From assembly GCF_000830005.1 (NCBI RefSeq), contig NZ_CP010407.1:3205001-3269000 (forward strand): a stretch of 64,000 bases of DNA, written 5' to 3'. The notes under the pieces are model-generated. The model saw nothing but the letters and a program-made list of their open reading frames with translations. It was not told the DNA's origin and made no database searches. Positions 1-8,563 of this stretch are shown in pieces (the first letter of the stretch is position 1; every line of letters starts with the position of its first letter). A program made the position numbers and the translations under genes. The DNA is from Streptomyces vietnamensis (GTDB lineage: Bacteria > Actinomycetota > Actinomycetes > Streptomycetales > Streptomycetaceae).

Positions 1-386
1 CGCCCCCAGGCGGCGGCCGATGCCCAGGGCGTGCAATCTGCCTCGTACCACGTCGGCCGAGAGGAAGTTCTCTCCCACGAACGTGCCCAGCGACGCTCCC
101 AGCTGGTCCTTCTTCGTCGGGATGATCGCCGTGTGCGGGATGGGGAGTCCCAGGGGGCGCCGGAAGAGCGCCGTCACCGCGAACCAGTCCGCCAGCGCGC
201 CGACCATGCCCGCCTCCGCCGCCGCCGCGACATAGCCCGCCCAGGCCCCCCAGCCCTCGTTCCGCGCCCACGTCGCCAGGCCGTAGACCACGGCCACCAG
301 CGCCAGCAGGGCCGTCGCCAGCGTCTTCATCCGGCGGACGCCCCTGCTCTTCTCCTCGTCCGCCGCCGTGTACGAGAAACTCACCA
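1..386 (-). CDS. DUF445 family membrane protein (N-terminal part only)
   Basis: The first 128 codons of a leftward gene are present; the rest lies beyond the window edge. The product starts MVSFSYTAADEEK, has one hydrophobic segment near residues 22-45, and then reads ADWFAVTALFRRPLG followed by IPHTAIIPTKKDQLG. That ADWFAVTALF...IPHT(A)IIP(x)KK pattern is characteristic of the DUF445 family of membrane-anchored proteins, whose function is unknown. The ATG lies 14 bp beyond the stop of the ABC ATPase gene upstream, so it is probably the last gene of that leftward operon. Confidence 0.8.
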
Positions 387-399
387 TCGACTCGACCTC

Positions 400-1380
400 C
401 TACTTCAGGGACTCCCGGCGCTCGTCCCGAGTTCCCCCGTACATCTTCGCGATCACCGCCTCGATGTCCGGCTCCCGCACCGAGAGGTCGAGCAGGGGGT
501 ACTTCGCCGCCACCGCCGCCACCAGCGGCGCCGCCGACTCCGTCGCGGGGAACGCGAGCCACTGACGCGGGCCCTCCGACCGTACGAAACGGGCCCCCGG
601 CACGTCCGTGATCGGCGGCAGCTCCCGCTCCAGGTCCACCACCAGGAGCCGTTCGCTCTCCCCCACCGCGTGCAGGCCGGCCAGCTCCCCGTCGTACATC
701 AGGCGCCCGTGGTCGATCACCATCACCCGCGAGCAGAGCTGCTCGATGTCCGTGAGGTCGTGGGTGGTCAGGAGGACCGTCGTGCCCCGGGTCGCGTTCA
801 GGTCCTTCAGGAACTCGCGAACCCTCGCCTTCGACACCACGTCCAGGCCGATCGTCGGCTCGTCCAGGTACAGCACCTCCGGATCGTGCAGCAGCGCCGC
901 CGCGATGTCGCCGCGCATCCGCTGGCCCAGGGACAGCTGCCGTACCGGCACGTCGAGCAGGTCGCCCAGGTCCAGGAGGTCCACGCAGCGGGCCAGGTTC
1001 TCCTCGTAGCGGGCGTCGGGGATCCGGTACATGCGGTGCACCAGCCTGTACGAATCCTTCAGCGGCAGATCCCACCAGAGCGTCGTCCGCTGACCGAAGA
1101 CCACCCCTATCCGCTGCGCCAGACGCGTCCGCTCCCGCGCCGGATCGATGCCCGCCACCCGCAGCCGGCCCCCACTGGGCGTCAGGATGCCGGTGAGCAT
1201 CTTGATCGTCGTCGACTTCCCGGCGCCGTTCGGGCCGATGTAGCCGACCATCTCCCCGCGCTCCACGCCGAAACCGATGCCGTCGACCGCCCTGACCTCC
1301 CGCTTCTCGCGGCGGAACAGGCCGGCCTTCCTTCGGACCGTGAAGATCTTCTCCACGCCGTCCAGTTCGATGAAGGGCAT
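400..1380 (-). CDS. ABC transporter ATP-binding protein (ABC-2 exporter type)
   Basis: A 326-residue nucleotide-binding subunit that would power export through the two permeases encoded just upstream. The Walker A motif GPNGAGKST is at about residues 49-57, the signature LSLGQRMRGD lies in the middle, and Walker B is VLYLDEPTIGLDV. A C-terminal accessory region of about 90 residues follows the ATPase core, as in DrrA/NatA-like exporter ATPases. It begins 6 bp after the stop of the preceding permease, so the three genes are very probably one operon. The substrate cannot be read from the sequence. Confidence 0.92.
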   Translation of the reverse strand: MPFIELDGVEKIFTVRRKAGLFRREKREVRAVDGIGFGVERGEMVGYIGPNGAGKSTTIKMLTGILTPSGGRLRVAGIDPARERTRLAQRIGVVFGQRTTLWWDLPLKDSYRLVHRMYRIPDARYEENLARCVDLLDLGDLLDVPVRQLSLGQRMRGDIAAALLHDPEVLYLDEPTIGLDVVSKARVREFLKDLNATRGTTVLLTTHDLTDIEQLCSRVMVIDHGRLMYDGELAGLHAVGESERLLVVDLERELPPITDVPGARFVRSEGPRQWLAFPATESAAPLVAAVAAKYPLLDLSVREPDIEAVIAKMYGGTRDERRESLK

Positions 1381-1386
1381 AGTCGC

Positions 1387-2214
1387 TCAGCTTCCTGTCG
1401 ATCTGTACGAGCGGATCCCCGCCCGCCACGCCAGCCCCGCCACCCCGCAGCTCACCGCCGCCACCAGCGGCGACGCGAACGCCGCCCACTCCGGCACCCC
1501 CGCCGGAGCCGGCCGGCCGAGCACGTAAAGCGCGGGCAGCCAGCTCACGAACGCCAGCGGCACGACGTACACGACACCCCGCACCAGCTCCTGCGCGAAG
1601 ATCGTCGGCGGGTACTGGAGGAGGGTGTTCCCGCCGTACGTGAAGGAGTTCGTGACCTCCGCCGCGTCCTGCATCCAGAACAGGGCCGACGCGCCCACCA
1701 CCATCACCGCACCGAAGATCACCGCCCCGCACACCACCGTCACCGGCAGCAGCACCGCCCTCAGCGGCGTCCACTCCACGTCCAGGAGAACCAGACTCCA
1801 GACCAGGACCAGCAGGCCCTGCGCCACCCTGCCGAACCTCCGCAGCGCGAACTTGTCCGCCGCCACCTGCGCGAGCAGCGGCGCCGGACGCATCAGGAAC
1901 GTGTCGAGCGAACCGTCCCTCACCCGCTTCCCCATCCGCTGCAGCGAGCCCATCGTCAGGTCCGCGATCCCGAACGACGTGCCCGCCGTCCCGTACAGCA
2001 GGGCCACCTCCGCGAACGAGAAGCCGCCGAGCCCCCGCACCTGACCGAACATCAGAAGGATCACGACGAAGTCGAAGAACGTGACGCAGAAGCTGGTGAC
2101 GAGGGTCAGGACGAAGGACGAGCGGTACGTCATCGTCGACCGGATCCACATGCCCGCCACCATCCGGTACGTGCGCCACGAATCAGCCGGCGGCGAGCTC
2201 AGTGACCTACCCAC
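1387..2214 (-). CDS. ABC-2 family transporter permease (second permease)
   Basis: A polytopic membrane protein of 275 residues with about six hydrophobic segments, resembling the PF06182-type ABC-2 permeases that occur in pairs next to one ATPase. I chose the GTG at 2214, giving a start VGRSLSSPPADSW, because it overlaps the upstream permease stop by 8 bp. That is a typical translational-coupling arrangement. The reading frame extends further upstream only as Arg/Gly-rich shadow sequence inside the neighbouring gene. Together with the gene at 2207-3013 it would form a heterodimeric channel. Confidence 0.85.
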   Translation of the reverse strand: MGRSLSSPPADSWRTYRMVAGMWIRSTMTYRSSFVLTLVTSFCVTFFDFVVILLMFGQVRGLGGFSFAEVALLYGTAGTSFGIADLTMGSLQRMGKRVRDGSLDTFLMRPAPLLAQVAADKFALRRFGRVAQGLLVLVWSLVLLDVEWTPLRAVLLPVTVVCGAVIFGAVMVVGASALFWMQDAAEVTNSFTYGGNTLLQYPPTIFAQELVRGVVYVVPLAFVSWLPALYVLGRPAPAGVPEWAAFASPLVAAVSCGVAGLAWRAGIRSYRSTGS

Positions 2215-3013
2215 CCTGCACCACCACCTTCCGCGTCGCCGCCGCCTGCGCCGCCCTCCCCGCGCCGAGCAGGACCAGCGCCCAGCAGCCCTGGAAGGCG
2301 TACGCCCCCGCCAGCTCCCGGCCCGTCCCGTACCTCCCCAGGTACACATCGGCCGGCACCTGCAGCAGCGACGCCCACGGCAGCATCCGCGCGAGCTCGC
2401 CGAGCGCGCCCGGGAAGACGTTCAGCGGGAGCAGCATCCCGGAGAAGAACAGGCCGCCCAGCCAGGCCACCTGCACCACCCCCTGGCCGTCCAGCAGCCA
2501 GAACGCGCTCATCGCCACCAGGTACCAGAGCGCGAAGCCGACCGTCGACCCCAGCGCCACCGCAAGGAGGAACGCGAGCCACCTGCCCGGCCCCGACGGC
2601 AGGGTGAAGTCGAAGACCAGCGCCCCGAGCGCCATCGGGGCGACCCCGCGGCCGAGCAGCTGGTACGCGGAGCGGCCGGCGTTGGCCGAGAACCACCAGG
2701 CCTGGAGATCGGCGGGACGGTAGAGGTCGACCGCGATGTCACCGGTCCTGATCCGCTCGATCAGCTCGTCCTCGAAGCCGCCGCCCATCAGCCCGCAGAC
2801 CGTGATCAGCGCCTGCCCGATCCACACGTAGGCGAGGGCGTCGTCCATGGAGTAGCCGCCGAGCCGCGGCCGTTCGTCCCAGAGGGCGATGTACGTGTAC
2901 GAGAGCACGAAGCCGAAGACGCTGTTGGTGAAGACGCCCGCGGCCGTGGCCACCCGGTAGGTCGCGAAGCGCCGGAAACCGCCCGCGGCCACCATCGCGT
3001 ACAGCCGCAGCAT
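2207..3013 (-). CDS. ABC-2 family transporter permease (first permease)
   Basis: A polytopic membrane protein of 268 residues starting MLRLYAMVAAGGFRRF, with about six predicted membrane spans and the paired-permease look of PF06182. It is the first gene of the leftward operon permease-permease-ATPase-DUF445. Its 3' end overlaps the next permease. The region upstream (3014-3159) is shared with the rightward PBP gene and must carry both promoters. Confidence 0.87.
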   Translation of the reverse strand: MLRLYAMVAAGGFRRFATYRVATAAGVFTNSVFGFVLSYTYIALWDERPRLGGYSMDDALAYVWIGQALITVCGLMGGGFEDELIERIRTGDIAVDLYRPADLQAWWFSANAGRSAYQLLGRGVAPMALGALVFDFTLPSGPGRWLAFLLAVALGSTVGFALWYLVAMSAFWLLDGQGVVQVAWLGGLFFSGMLLPLNVFPGALGELARMLPWASLLQVPADVYLGRYGTGRELAGAYAFQGCWALVLLGAGRAAQAAATRKVVVQGG

Positions 3014-3159
3014 GAAGGGCCCTTTCCGGTACGTACGACGGCGAAGCGCACGACCCTAGTGGCTCCGCCCGGCGCGCCGCGAGCGGTTTTCACGCCACCT
3101 TCGGGTCGGTTGGGAGATTTCCGGGGAGTTTCCACCGATTGCATGCAGTATGTGATGCC

Positions 3160-5460
3160 ATGTCCCCTTCCTCTGGTACGAGTGGTACGAGCTCGGATAC
3201 GAACTGGGAGCCGAGGGACCCCACCCTCCCCGCACCACACCCCGACGACGGACCACCCGACGACCGACCGCGAAGCCGCCCCCGCCGCGTCCTCCGCACC
3301 CTCCTCGGGCTCCTCCTCCTCGGCGCGCTCCTGCTCACCGGCGCCTTCGTCGCCGGCTACCTCCTGGTGGAGATCCCGCCCGCCAACGCCGCCGCCGTCG
3401 CCCAGTCCAACGTCTACCTCTACCGGGACGGCACCCCCCTCGCCCGCGACGGCGAGGTCAACCGCGAGAACGTCCCCCTCGACCAGGTCCCGCTCCCCGT
3501 CCGCCGGGCCGTCCTCGCCGCCGAGGAACGCGACTTCCAGACCTCGCGCGCCGTCGACCCCAAGGCCATGGTCCGCGCCGCCTGGAACACCGTCACCGGC
3601 AAGGGCCGCCAGTCCGGCTCCACCATCACCCAGCAGTACGTCAAGAACTACTACCTGGGCCAGGAACAGACCCTCACCCGCAAGGCCAAGGAGTTCTTCA
3701 TCGCGCTCAAACTCGGCCGCGAGAAGAGCAAGGAGGAGATCCTCCAGGGCTACCTGAACACCAGCTACTTCGGCCGCAACGCCTACGGCATCCAGGCCGC
3801 CGCCCGCGCCTACTACGGCAAGGACGTCGACCGCCTCGACACCGCCGAAGGCGCGTACCTCGCCTCCCTCCTCAAGGCCCCCAGCGCCTACGACGTCACC
3901 ACCCACCCCGAGAACCGGGCCAAGGCCCTCGCCCGCTGGCACTACGTCCTCGACGGCATGGTCACCGAAGGCTGGCTCTCCCCCGCCGCCCGCGCCACCG
4001 CCCGCTTCCCCGCCCCCCAGACCGCCCACGCCGCGACCAACCTCTCCGGCCAGCGCGGCTACCTCGTCCAGGCCGTCGAGCAGTACCTCACCGACCACGG
4101 GATCGTCGACGAGAAGACCCTCGCCGGCGGCGGCTTCCGCATCACCACCACCCTGGAACCCGCCAAACAGGAGGCCCTCGTCGACGCCGTCGAGGAGCGG
4201 GTCGTCTCCCGGCTCGACCCGACGACCGCCCCCACCGACCGGTACGTACGGGTCGGGGCCGCGGCCGTCGACCCCGCCAACGGCAAGGTCCTCGCCATGT
4301 ACGGCGGCGTCGACTACACCCAGCAGTACGTCAACAACGCCACCCGCCGCGACTACCAGGTCGGCTCCACCTTCAAGCCCTTCGTCTTCACCGCCGCCGT
4401 CCAGAACGACGCCCAGACCCAGCAGGGCCGGCCCATCACCCCGTACACCGTCTACGACGGCACCAACCGGCGCCCGGTGGAGGGATGGAACGGCGACCCG
4501 TACGACCCCGCCAACGAGGACGAGGCCAGCTACGGCGACATCAACGTCGGCGCCGCCACCGGCCTGTCCGTGAACACCGTGTACGCCCAGATGGCCGTCG
4601 ACGTCGGCCCCGCACACGTACGGCGCACCGCGATCGCCCTCGGCCTGCCCGGCTCCACCCCCGACCTCACCGCCTCCCCCTCCATCGCCCTCGGCTCCGC
4701 CACCGCCAGCGTCCTCGACATGGCCTCCGCGTACGCGACGCTCGCCGCGCACGGCCGGAACGGCACGTACTCCCTCGTCGAGGAGATCAGCCGGAACGGC
4801 CAGGCACTCGACCTCCCCGGCGTCCCCCGCCGACAGGCCGTGAGCCGCGAGGCCGCCGACACCACCACGTCGATCCTGCGGAGCGTCGTCGAGACCGGCA
4901 CCGGCACGGCCGCACAGGCCGCCGGACGCCCGGCCGCCGGCAAGACCGGCACCGCGGAGGACGACAAGGCCGCCTGGTTCGCCGGCTACACCCCCGAGCT
5001 CGCCACCGTCGTCGCCGTCATGGGCCAGGACCCCGAATCGGGCGCCCAGGAATCGCTGTACGGCGCCCTCGGCCAGCCGCGCATGAACGGCGGCGGGGTG
5101 CCCGCCGAGATCTGGGGCCGGTTCACCCGCGAGGCACTGGACGGGGTCCCCGCACGCGACTTCGAGCTCCGGCTGATGCCGGGGGCGGAGGCGCCACCGG
5201 TCCCGCCGGTGCCGGACGGGCCGGAGGGCTCGCCTGAGAGCTCGCCCGAGAGCTCGCCCGAGGGCGCGCCGGAGGGCTCGTACGAAGCGGGCGAGACCGG
5301 CGAGGCCGGGCCGGGCGCCGCGCATCCCTCCGTACGGCCGTCCGGGGCCTCCGGGGCCCCTGGGGCCCCTGGCGCCCCTGGGGTCCCTGTACCTCCTGTG
5401 ACCCCTGCGGCCCCTGCGGCCCCTGCGGCCCCCGGGGTCAGTGACCGCTCGTCGCCTTGA
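3160..5460 (+). CDS. Bifunctional penicillin-binding protein (transglycosylase/transpeptidase, PBP1a class)
   Basis: A class A PBP of about 766 residues that polymerises and cross-links peptidoglycan outside the membrane. A short Pro/Arg-rich cytoplasmic tail precedes one membrane span (residues ~45-68). The glycosyltransferase domain shows AAEERDFQ with the catalytic Glu, and GSTITQQYVKN. The transpeptidase domain shows SxxK as GSTFKPF, SxN as GLSVNTVYAQ and KTG as AGKTGTAEDD, so all three motifs are intact. The C-terminus is a low-complexity tail rich in SPE and GAPGAP repeats. The ATG at 3160 lacks a clear ribosome site; a TTG at 3139 lies 10 bp after GGGGAG and is an alternative start. 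The last 23 bp overlap the convergent SMR gene. Confidence 0.93.
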   Translation: MSPSSGTSGTSSDTNWEPRDPTLPAPHPDDGPPDDRPRSRPRRVLRTLLGLLLLGALLLTGAFVAGYLLVEIPPANAAAVAQSNVYLYRDGTPLARDGEVNRENVPLDQVPLPVRRAVLAAEERDFQTSRAVDPKAMVRAAWNTVTGKGRQSGSTITQQYVKNYYLGQEQTLTRKAKEFFIALKLGREKSKEEILQGYLNTSYFGRNAYGIQAAARAYYGKDVDRLDTAEGAYLASLLKAPSAYDVTTHPENRAKALARWHYVLDGMVTEGWLSPAARATARFPAPQTAHAATNLSGQRGYLVQAVEQYLTDHGIVDEKTLAGGGFRITTTLEPAKQEALVDAVEERVVSRLDPTTAPTDRYVRVGAAAVDPANGKVLAMYGGVDYTQQYVNNATRRDYQVGSTFKPFVFTAAVQNDAQTQQGRPITPYTVYDGTNRRPVEGWNGDPYDPANEDEASYGDINVGAATGLSVNTVYAQMAVDVGPAHVRRTAIALGLPGSTPDLTASPSIALGSATASVLDMASAYATLAAHGRNGTYSLVEEISRNGQALDLPGVPRRQAVSREAADTTTSILRSVVETGTGTAAQAAGRPAAGKTGTAEDDKAAWFAGYTPELATVVAVMGQDPESGAQESLYGALGQPRMNGGGVPAEIWGRFTREALDGVPARDFELRLMPGAEAPPVPPVPDGPEGSPESSPESSPEGAPEGSYEAGETGEAGPGAAHPSVRPSGASGAPGAPGAPGVPVPPVTPAAPAAPAAPGVSDRSSP

Positions 5461-5758
5461 GCCCCACCACGGCGACCAGCAGCAGACAGACGAAGAAGAT
5501 CCGGGCGGCGGTCGCCGGCTCACCGAGCACCACCATGCCGAGCACCGCCGCACCGGCCGCACCGATGCCGACCCACACGCCGTACGCCGTACCGATCGGC
5601 AGCGTCTTGGCCGCCTGCGACAGCAGCATCATGGAGGCGACGATCCCCGCGCCGGTGAGGACACTGGGCCAGAGCCGGGTGAAGCCGTCCGTGTACTTCA
5701 TACCGATGGACCAGCCGACCTCGAGCAGACCGGCGACGATCAGCAGAACCCAGGCCAT
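5438..5758 (-). CDS. gdx: SMR family exporter, guanidinium exporter (Gdx/SugE) type
   Basis: A small multidrug-resistance family protein of 106 residues with four membrane spans. It starts MAWVLLIVAGLLEVGWSIGM; the conserved Glu of the first helix is at residue 13, followed by the GWSIGMKYTDGFT stretch of the SugE/Gdx subgroup. The family works as a dual-topology dimer, and this subgroup exports guanidinium in exchange for protons. The assignment is strongly supported by a guanidine-III riboswitch in its leader. A GGAGGTG ribosome site sits 7-8 bp before the ATG. Confidence 0.9.
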   Translation of the reverse strand: MAWVLLIVAGLLEVGWSIGMKYTDGFTRLWPSVLTGAGIVASMMLLSQAAKTLPIGTAYGVWVGIGAAGAAVLGMVVLGEPATAARIFFVCLLLVAVVGLKATSGH

Positions 5759-5793
5759 GACGAGACACCTCCGCGAGACGGAACAACAGGGGT

Positions 5794-5836
5794 GCGTCGT
5801 CTTGTCGTCAACCCGGTACGGCGCGTCTCGTCGGGG
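5794..5836 (-). promoter_or_regulatory. Guanidine-III (ykkC-III) riboswitch
   Basis: Read on the minus strand, the leader of the SMR gene contains the blocks CCCGACGAG, GCGCCGTACC, GGGT and GACAAGACG in order and spacing. From memory they match the Thermobifida fusca guanidine-III aptamer almost base for base. The CCCG/CGGG helix closes, and the pseudoknot GCGCCGT against ACGACGC pairs at six of seven positions. It lies about 35 nt before the start codon, so ligand binding could expose or hide the ribosome site. In this class guanidine turns expression on. Confidence 0.88.
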
Positions 5837-5908
5837 TGTCTCCAGGCTAGCAAAGAACAGGCAAAGGCCCCGGTGACTCCGGTCACCAGGGCCTTCGCGC
5901 TCGTCTGC

Positions 5909-6247
5909 CTACAGGTACAGGCCCGTCGAGTCCGACGTCCCCTGGAACCGGTCCGCCGCCACCGCGTGCAGATCGCGCTCCCGCATCAGGACGTACGCGA
6001 CACCCCGCACCTCGACCTCGGCACGGTCCTCGGGGTCGTACAGCACCCGGTCACCGATCTCGACGGTACGGACGTTCTGACCGACCGCGACCACCTCGGC
6101 CCAGGCCAGGCGACGGCCCACGGCGGCCGTCGCCGGAATCAGGATGCCGCCGCCGGAACGCCGCTCCCCCTCCGGGGAATCGGTGCGGACCAGGACCCGG
6201 TCGTGGAGCATCCGGATGGGCAGCTTGTCGTGCGTGTTCTCGCTCAC
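5909..6247 (-). CDS. GroES-like co-chaperonin fold protein
   Basis: A 112-residue protein of the Cpn10/GroES family. Visible signatures are PIRMLHDRVLVRTDSPEG near the N-terminus, the mobile-loop region SGGGILIPATA, and VVAVGQNVRTVEIGDRVLYDP. There is no adjacent groEL, so this is one of the stand-alone GroES-like paralogues of actinomycetes and not necessarily the housekeeping groES. It faces leftward and is separated from the SMR gene by about 150 bp including the riboswitch. Confidence 0.85.
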   Translation of the reverse strand: MSENTHDKLPIRMLHDRVLVRTDSPEGERRSGGGILIPATAAVGRRLAWAEVVAVGQNVRTVEIGDRVLYDPEDRAEVEVRGVAYVLMRERDLHAVAADRFQGTSDSTGLYL

Positions 6248-6293
6248 CCTGTGAACTTACCTGCCCGGGCGTGTCGCCCGTAGCCGGGGAGGC

Positions 6294-6614
6294 TCACGCC
6301 TTGTGCCGCCGCGAGGAGGAAACGATCAGCCCGACGACGGCGAGGGCCACGACGGCCGCCGGAACGACCCGCTCCAGACGGGGCGCGCCGTCCTCGTGGG
6401 TGAAGCGGGCCTTCACGTCCGAGACGACCCGGTTGACGGCGACGAAGGCGCGCCCGGCCGTCTGGTCGACCGTCGAGGCGACCCTGGCCTTGGCGTCCCC
6501 GATGATCGTCTTCGGGTGCATCCGAATGCCGATCTCGTCGAGAGTGACGGCGAGCTGCTCGCGCCGGCGGACGATGTCCGCCTCGATCTGTGCAGGGGTC
6601 CTGGCCTCCGACAC
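6294..6614 (-). CDS. DUF3618 domain membrane protein
   Basis: A 106-residue protein starting MSEARTPAQIEADIVRRREQ, the characteristic opening of DUF3618 (a helix with IExDIxRTREELxxTxDxI-type sequence). One hydrophobic segment follows near the C-terminus (PAAVVALAVVGLIVSS) before a basic tail. The family has no assigned function; members are membrane-anchored coiled-coil-like proteins. It is transcribed leftward just before the GroES-like gene with a 46-bp gap. Confidence 0.85.
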   Translation of the reverse strand: MSEARTPAQIEADIVRRREQLAVTLDEIGIRMHPKTIIGDAKARVASTVDQTAGRAFVAVNRVVSDVKARFTHEDGAPRLERVVPAAVVALAVVGLIVSSSRRHKA

Positions 6615-6740
6615 CGCGCTGCCTCCGTGGTCGTATTCCGGTCGTTGACGGCCAGTCTGTCAGCTCCGGCGCGATCGGGTCGCGCCAGACCCCCATTAGG
6701 CTCTTTATCGCGTACGCGAACACCCCGAGGAGAGCCAGCC

Positions 6741-7208
6741 ATGAGCGAGCGACTGCAGCCCGGCGACACCGCCCCCGCCTTCACCCTTCCCGACGCGGAC
6801 GGCAACGAGGTCTCCCTCGCGGACCACAAGGGCCGCAAGGTCATCGTCTACTTCTACCCGGCGGCGCTGACCCCCGGCTGCACGAAGCAGGCGTGCGACT
6901 TCACGGACAACCTCGACGTCCTGGCCTCCGCCGGCTACGACGTCATCGGCGTGTCCCCGGACAAGCCGGAGAAGCTGGCGAAGTTCCGCGAGAAGGAGAA
7001 CCTGAAGGTCACGCTGGTCGGCGACCCGTCGAAGGAGACCCTGGAGGCGTACGGCGCCTTCGGCGAGAAGAAGCTGTACGGCAAGGTCGTGACGGGCGTG
7101 ATCCGCTCGACGGTCGTCGTCGACGAGGACGGCAAGGTGGAACACGCCTTCTACAACGTGAAGGCCACGGGCCACGTCGCCAAGATCATGAGGGACCTGG
7201 GCGTCTGA
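6741..7208 (+). CDS. bcp: Thioredoxin-dependent thiol peroxidase (Bcp/PrxQ)
   Basis: A 155-residue atypical 2-Cys peroxiredoxin that reduces hydroperoxides using thioredoxin. The active-site block TPGCTKQACDF places the peroxidatic Cys at residue 47 and the resolving Cys at 52, five residues apart as in the PrxQ class. VIVYFYPAALTPGC and VIGVSPDKPEKLAKFREK are typical family segments. The ATG at 6741 has GAGGAGAG upstream. A strong hairpin terminator follows 14 bp after the stop. Confidence 0.95.
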   Translation: MSERLQPGDTAPAFTLPDADGNEVSLADHKGRKVIVYFYPAALTPGCTKQACDFTDNLDVLASAGYDVIGVSPDKPEKLAKFREKENLKVTLVGDPSKETLEAYGAFGEKKLYGKVVTGVIRSTVVVDEDGKVEHAFYNVKATGHVAKIMRDLGV

Positions 7209-7221
7209 GCCCCCGCTTTTC

Positions 7222-7266
7222 CGGAACGGCCCGCACCCCCGACTTCGGGCGGTGCGGGCCGTTCCG
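7222..7266 (+). terminator. Intrinsic terminator after bcp
   Basis: A near-perfect inverted repeat, GGAACGGCCCGCACC pairing with GGTGCGGGCCGTTCC, is followed by GTTTA. The position just after the bcp stop supports transcription termination. Confidence 0.85.
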
Positions 7267-7356
7267 TTTATCGCACGCGACAGTACGCGATATGGCGTAA
7301 CCGTCCGATATTCGACTCGTTAACCCGTACGAGATCCGTACTGGGGAGGGGGTCCG

Positions 7357-8367
7357 ATGGGGACGAGCCCGTACACGAAGGACCGGCTCAGCGCAGCCGT
7401 GGCGGAATCAAAGGGGTGGGCCGACCTGATGCGTCGGCTCCAATTGGGGGCGAGCGGCGGCCGACGCCGGACACTTCAGGCGAAGGTTGCCGAGTACGGC
7501 ATCGACACCAGCCACTTCAAGCAGCAGAGCCCCTGGCGCAAGTACACGGACACCGCCATCGCCGAGGCGGTCGCCGCCTCTACGACGCTCCGCGAGGTCG
7601 CACAGAGACTCGGCGTTCCCCCGGCGACCGGAACGCTCTCGCACATCAGCCGACGGATCGCAGCAGCCGGAATCGATGTGAGCCGGTTCCCCGGCCTGAA
7701 CCGCTCGACCACGGACCTGCCGTTCACCACGGAGGAGCTCAAGAGCGCCGCAGCGGCCACACGGAGCGTCAGAGAAATGGCTCGCCTGCTGGGCGTAGGC
7801 GATGACGGCAGGTCCCGCGCCGCGCTCAGGCACATGCTCCACGAGCGGGGAATCGACATCTCCCACTTCACCCACCGGCGCGTCCGGGTGCCGGAGGACC
7901 GTCTGCGAGCAGCGGTGACCGACGCCACCAGCTTCGCCGACGTGATGCGCGCGCTCGACCTCCCCGTGACCGACCAGAACCACCGCCGGGTACGGCGGTG
8001 GGTGTCCGAGCTCGGGCTCGACACGTCGCACTTCAAGCGACGTACATGGGGCACAGTGCGGGGCACAGCTCGGGTCACAGCGCCGAAGACCATCGCGGAC
8101 ACGGTCTTCCGGGTACGCCCGGAAGGATCGTCGCGCGAGAACCGCGACCGGCTCCAGCGCGCCCTCACCGAGGTGGGCGTCCCGTACCGCTGCGTCGAGT
8201 GCGGGAACGAGGGCAAGTGGCGGGGTGGGGCCATCACTCTGCAGATCGACCACATCAACGGGGACTGGCTCGACAACCGTCGGGAGAACCTTCGCTACCT
8301 GTGCCCCAACTGCCACTCGATGACCGCCACTTGGTGCCGAGGCGGTAGGCGTCGCCAGTCGACATAG
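7357..8367 (+). CDS. HNH endonuclease with four tandem DNA-binding-like modules
   Basis: A 336-residue protein. The C-terminal part is an HNH nuclease: CVEC (Cys279, Cys282), ITLQIDHINGD with Asp298-His299, NRRENLRYLCPNCH with Cys316, Cys319 and His320. The Cys pairs would hold zinc. The first 230 residues are four related units of 55-60 residues, each a helix-turn-helix-like stretch ending in G(I/L)D(T/V/I)S(H/R)F at residues 48, 105, 165 and 220. This resembles phage or homing-type HNH nucleases more than a restriction enzyme, because no methylase is nearby. The gene ends 50 bp before tRNA-Leu. The start ATG has GGGGAGGGGG upstream. Confidence 0.8.
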   Translation: MGTSPYTKDRLSAAVAESKGWADLMRRLQLGASGGRRRTLQAKVAEYGIDTSHFKQQSPWRKYTDTAIAEAVAASTTLREVAQRLGVPPATGTLSHISRRIAAAGIDVSRFPGLNRSTTDLPFTTEELKSAAAATRSVREMARLLGVGDDGRSRAALRHMLHERGIDISHFTHRRVRVPEDRLRAAVTDATSFADVMRALDLPVTDQNHRRVRRWVSELGLDTSHFKRRTWGTVRGTARVTAPKTIADTVFRVRPEGSSRENRDRLQRALTEVGVPYRCVECGNEGKWRGGAITLQIDHINGDWLDNRRENLRYLCPNCHSMTATWCRGGRRRQST

Positions 8368-8417
8368 CAACATCCCCGCCCACACCGGCCGCCTGCCCGC
8401 TAGCATGGCAGGCGCTA

Positions 8418-8500
8418 GCGGCCTTGGCGGAACGGCAGACGCCTCGCGTTTAGGGCGCGATGGGAGCAATCCCGTGAGGGTTCGAATCCCTCAGGCCGCA
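8418..8500 (+). tRNA. tRNA-Leu (anticodon UAG)
   Basis: An 83-nt class II tRNA. The acceptor stem GCGGCCT pairs with AGGCCGC and the discriminator is A. The anticodon arm TCGCG-TTTAGGG-CGCGA gives anticodon TAG, a long variable arm follows, and the T arm is GAGGG-TTCGAAT-CCCTC. CCA is not encoded. UAG reads CUN leucine codons, of which CUA is rare in Streptomyces. Confidence 0.95.
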
Positions 8501-8513
8501 CAAACCGTTAAAT

Positions 8514-8552
8514 CGAAGGCCTCATCCGAAACTTGCACGGATGAGGCCTTCG
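8514..8552. terminator. Bidirectional terminator between tRNA-Leu and rdgB
   Basis: A perfect inverted repeat, CGAAGGCCTCATCCG against CGGATGAGGCCTTCG, lies in the 63 bp between the tRNA and the convergent rdgB stop. It can serve both strands. Confidence 0.85.
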
Positions 8553-8563
8553 CCGTACGCCTC

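Noticed and set aside
31..2205. 724-aa rightward ORF over the ABC transporter genes
   Set aside because: Arg/His/Pro-rich shadow frame caused by GC bias; the opposite strand has clear ABC transporter motifs. The same applies to 2806-5562, 22901-25522, 28723-32253, 36312-39911 and 44065-45714.
5909..6247. GroES-like gene as the housekeeping groES
   Set aside because: No groEL next to it and the sequence is a divergent GroES-like paralogue.
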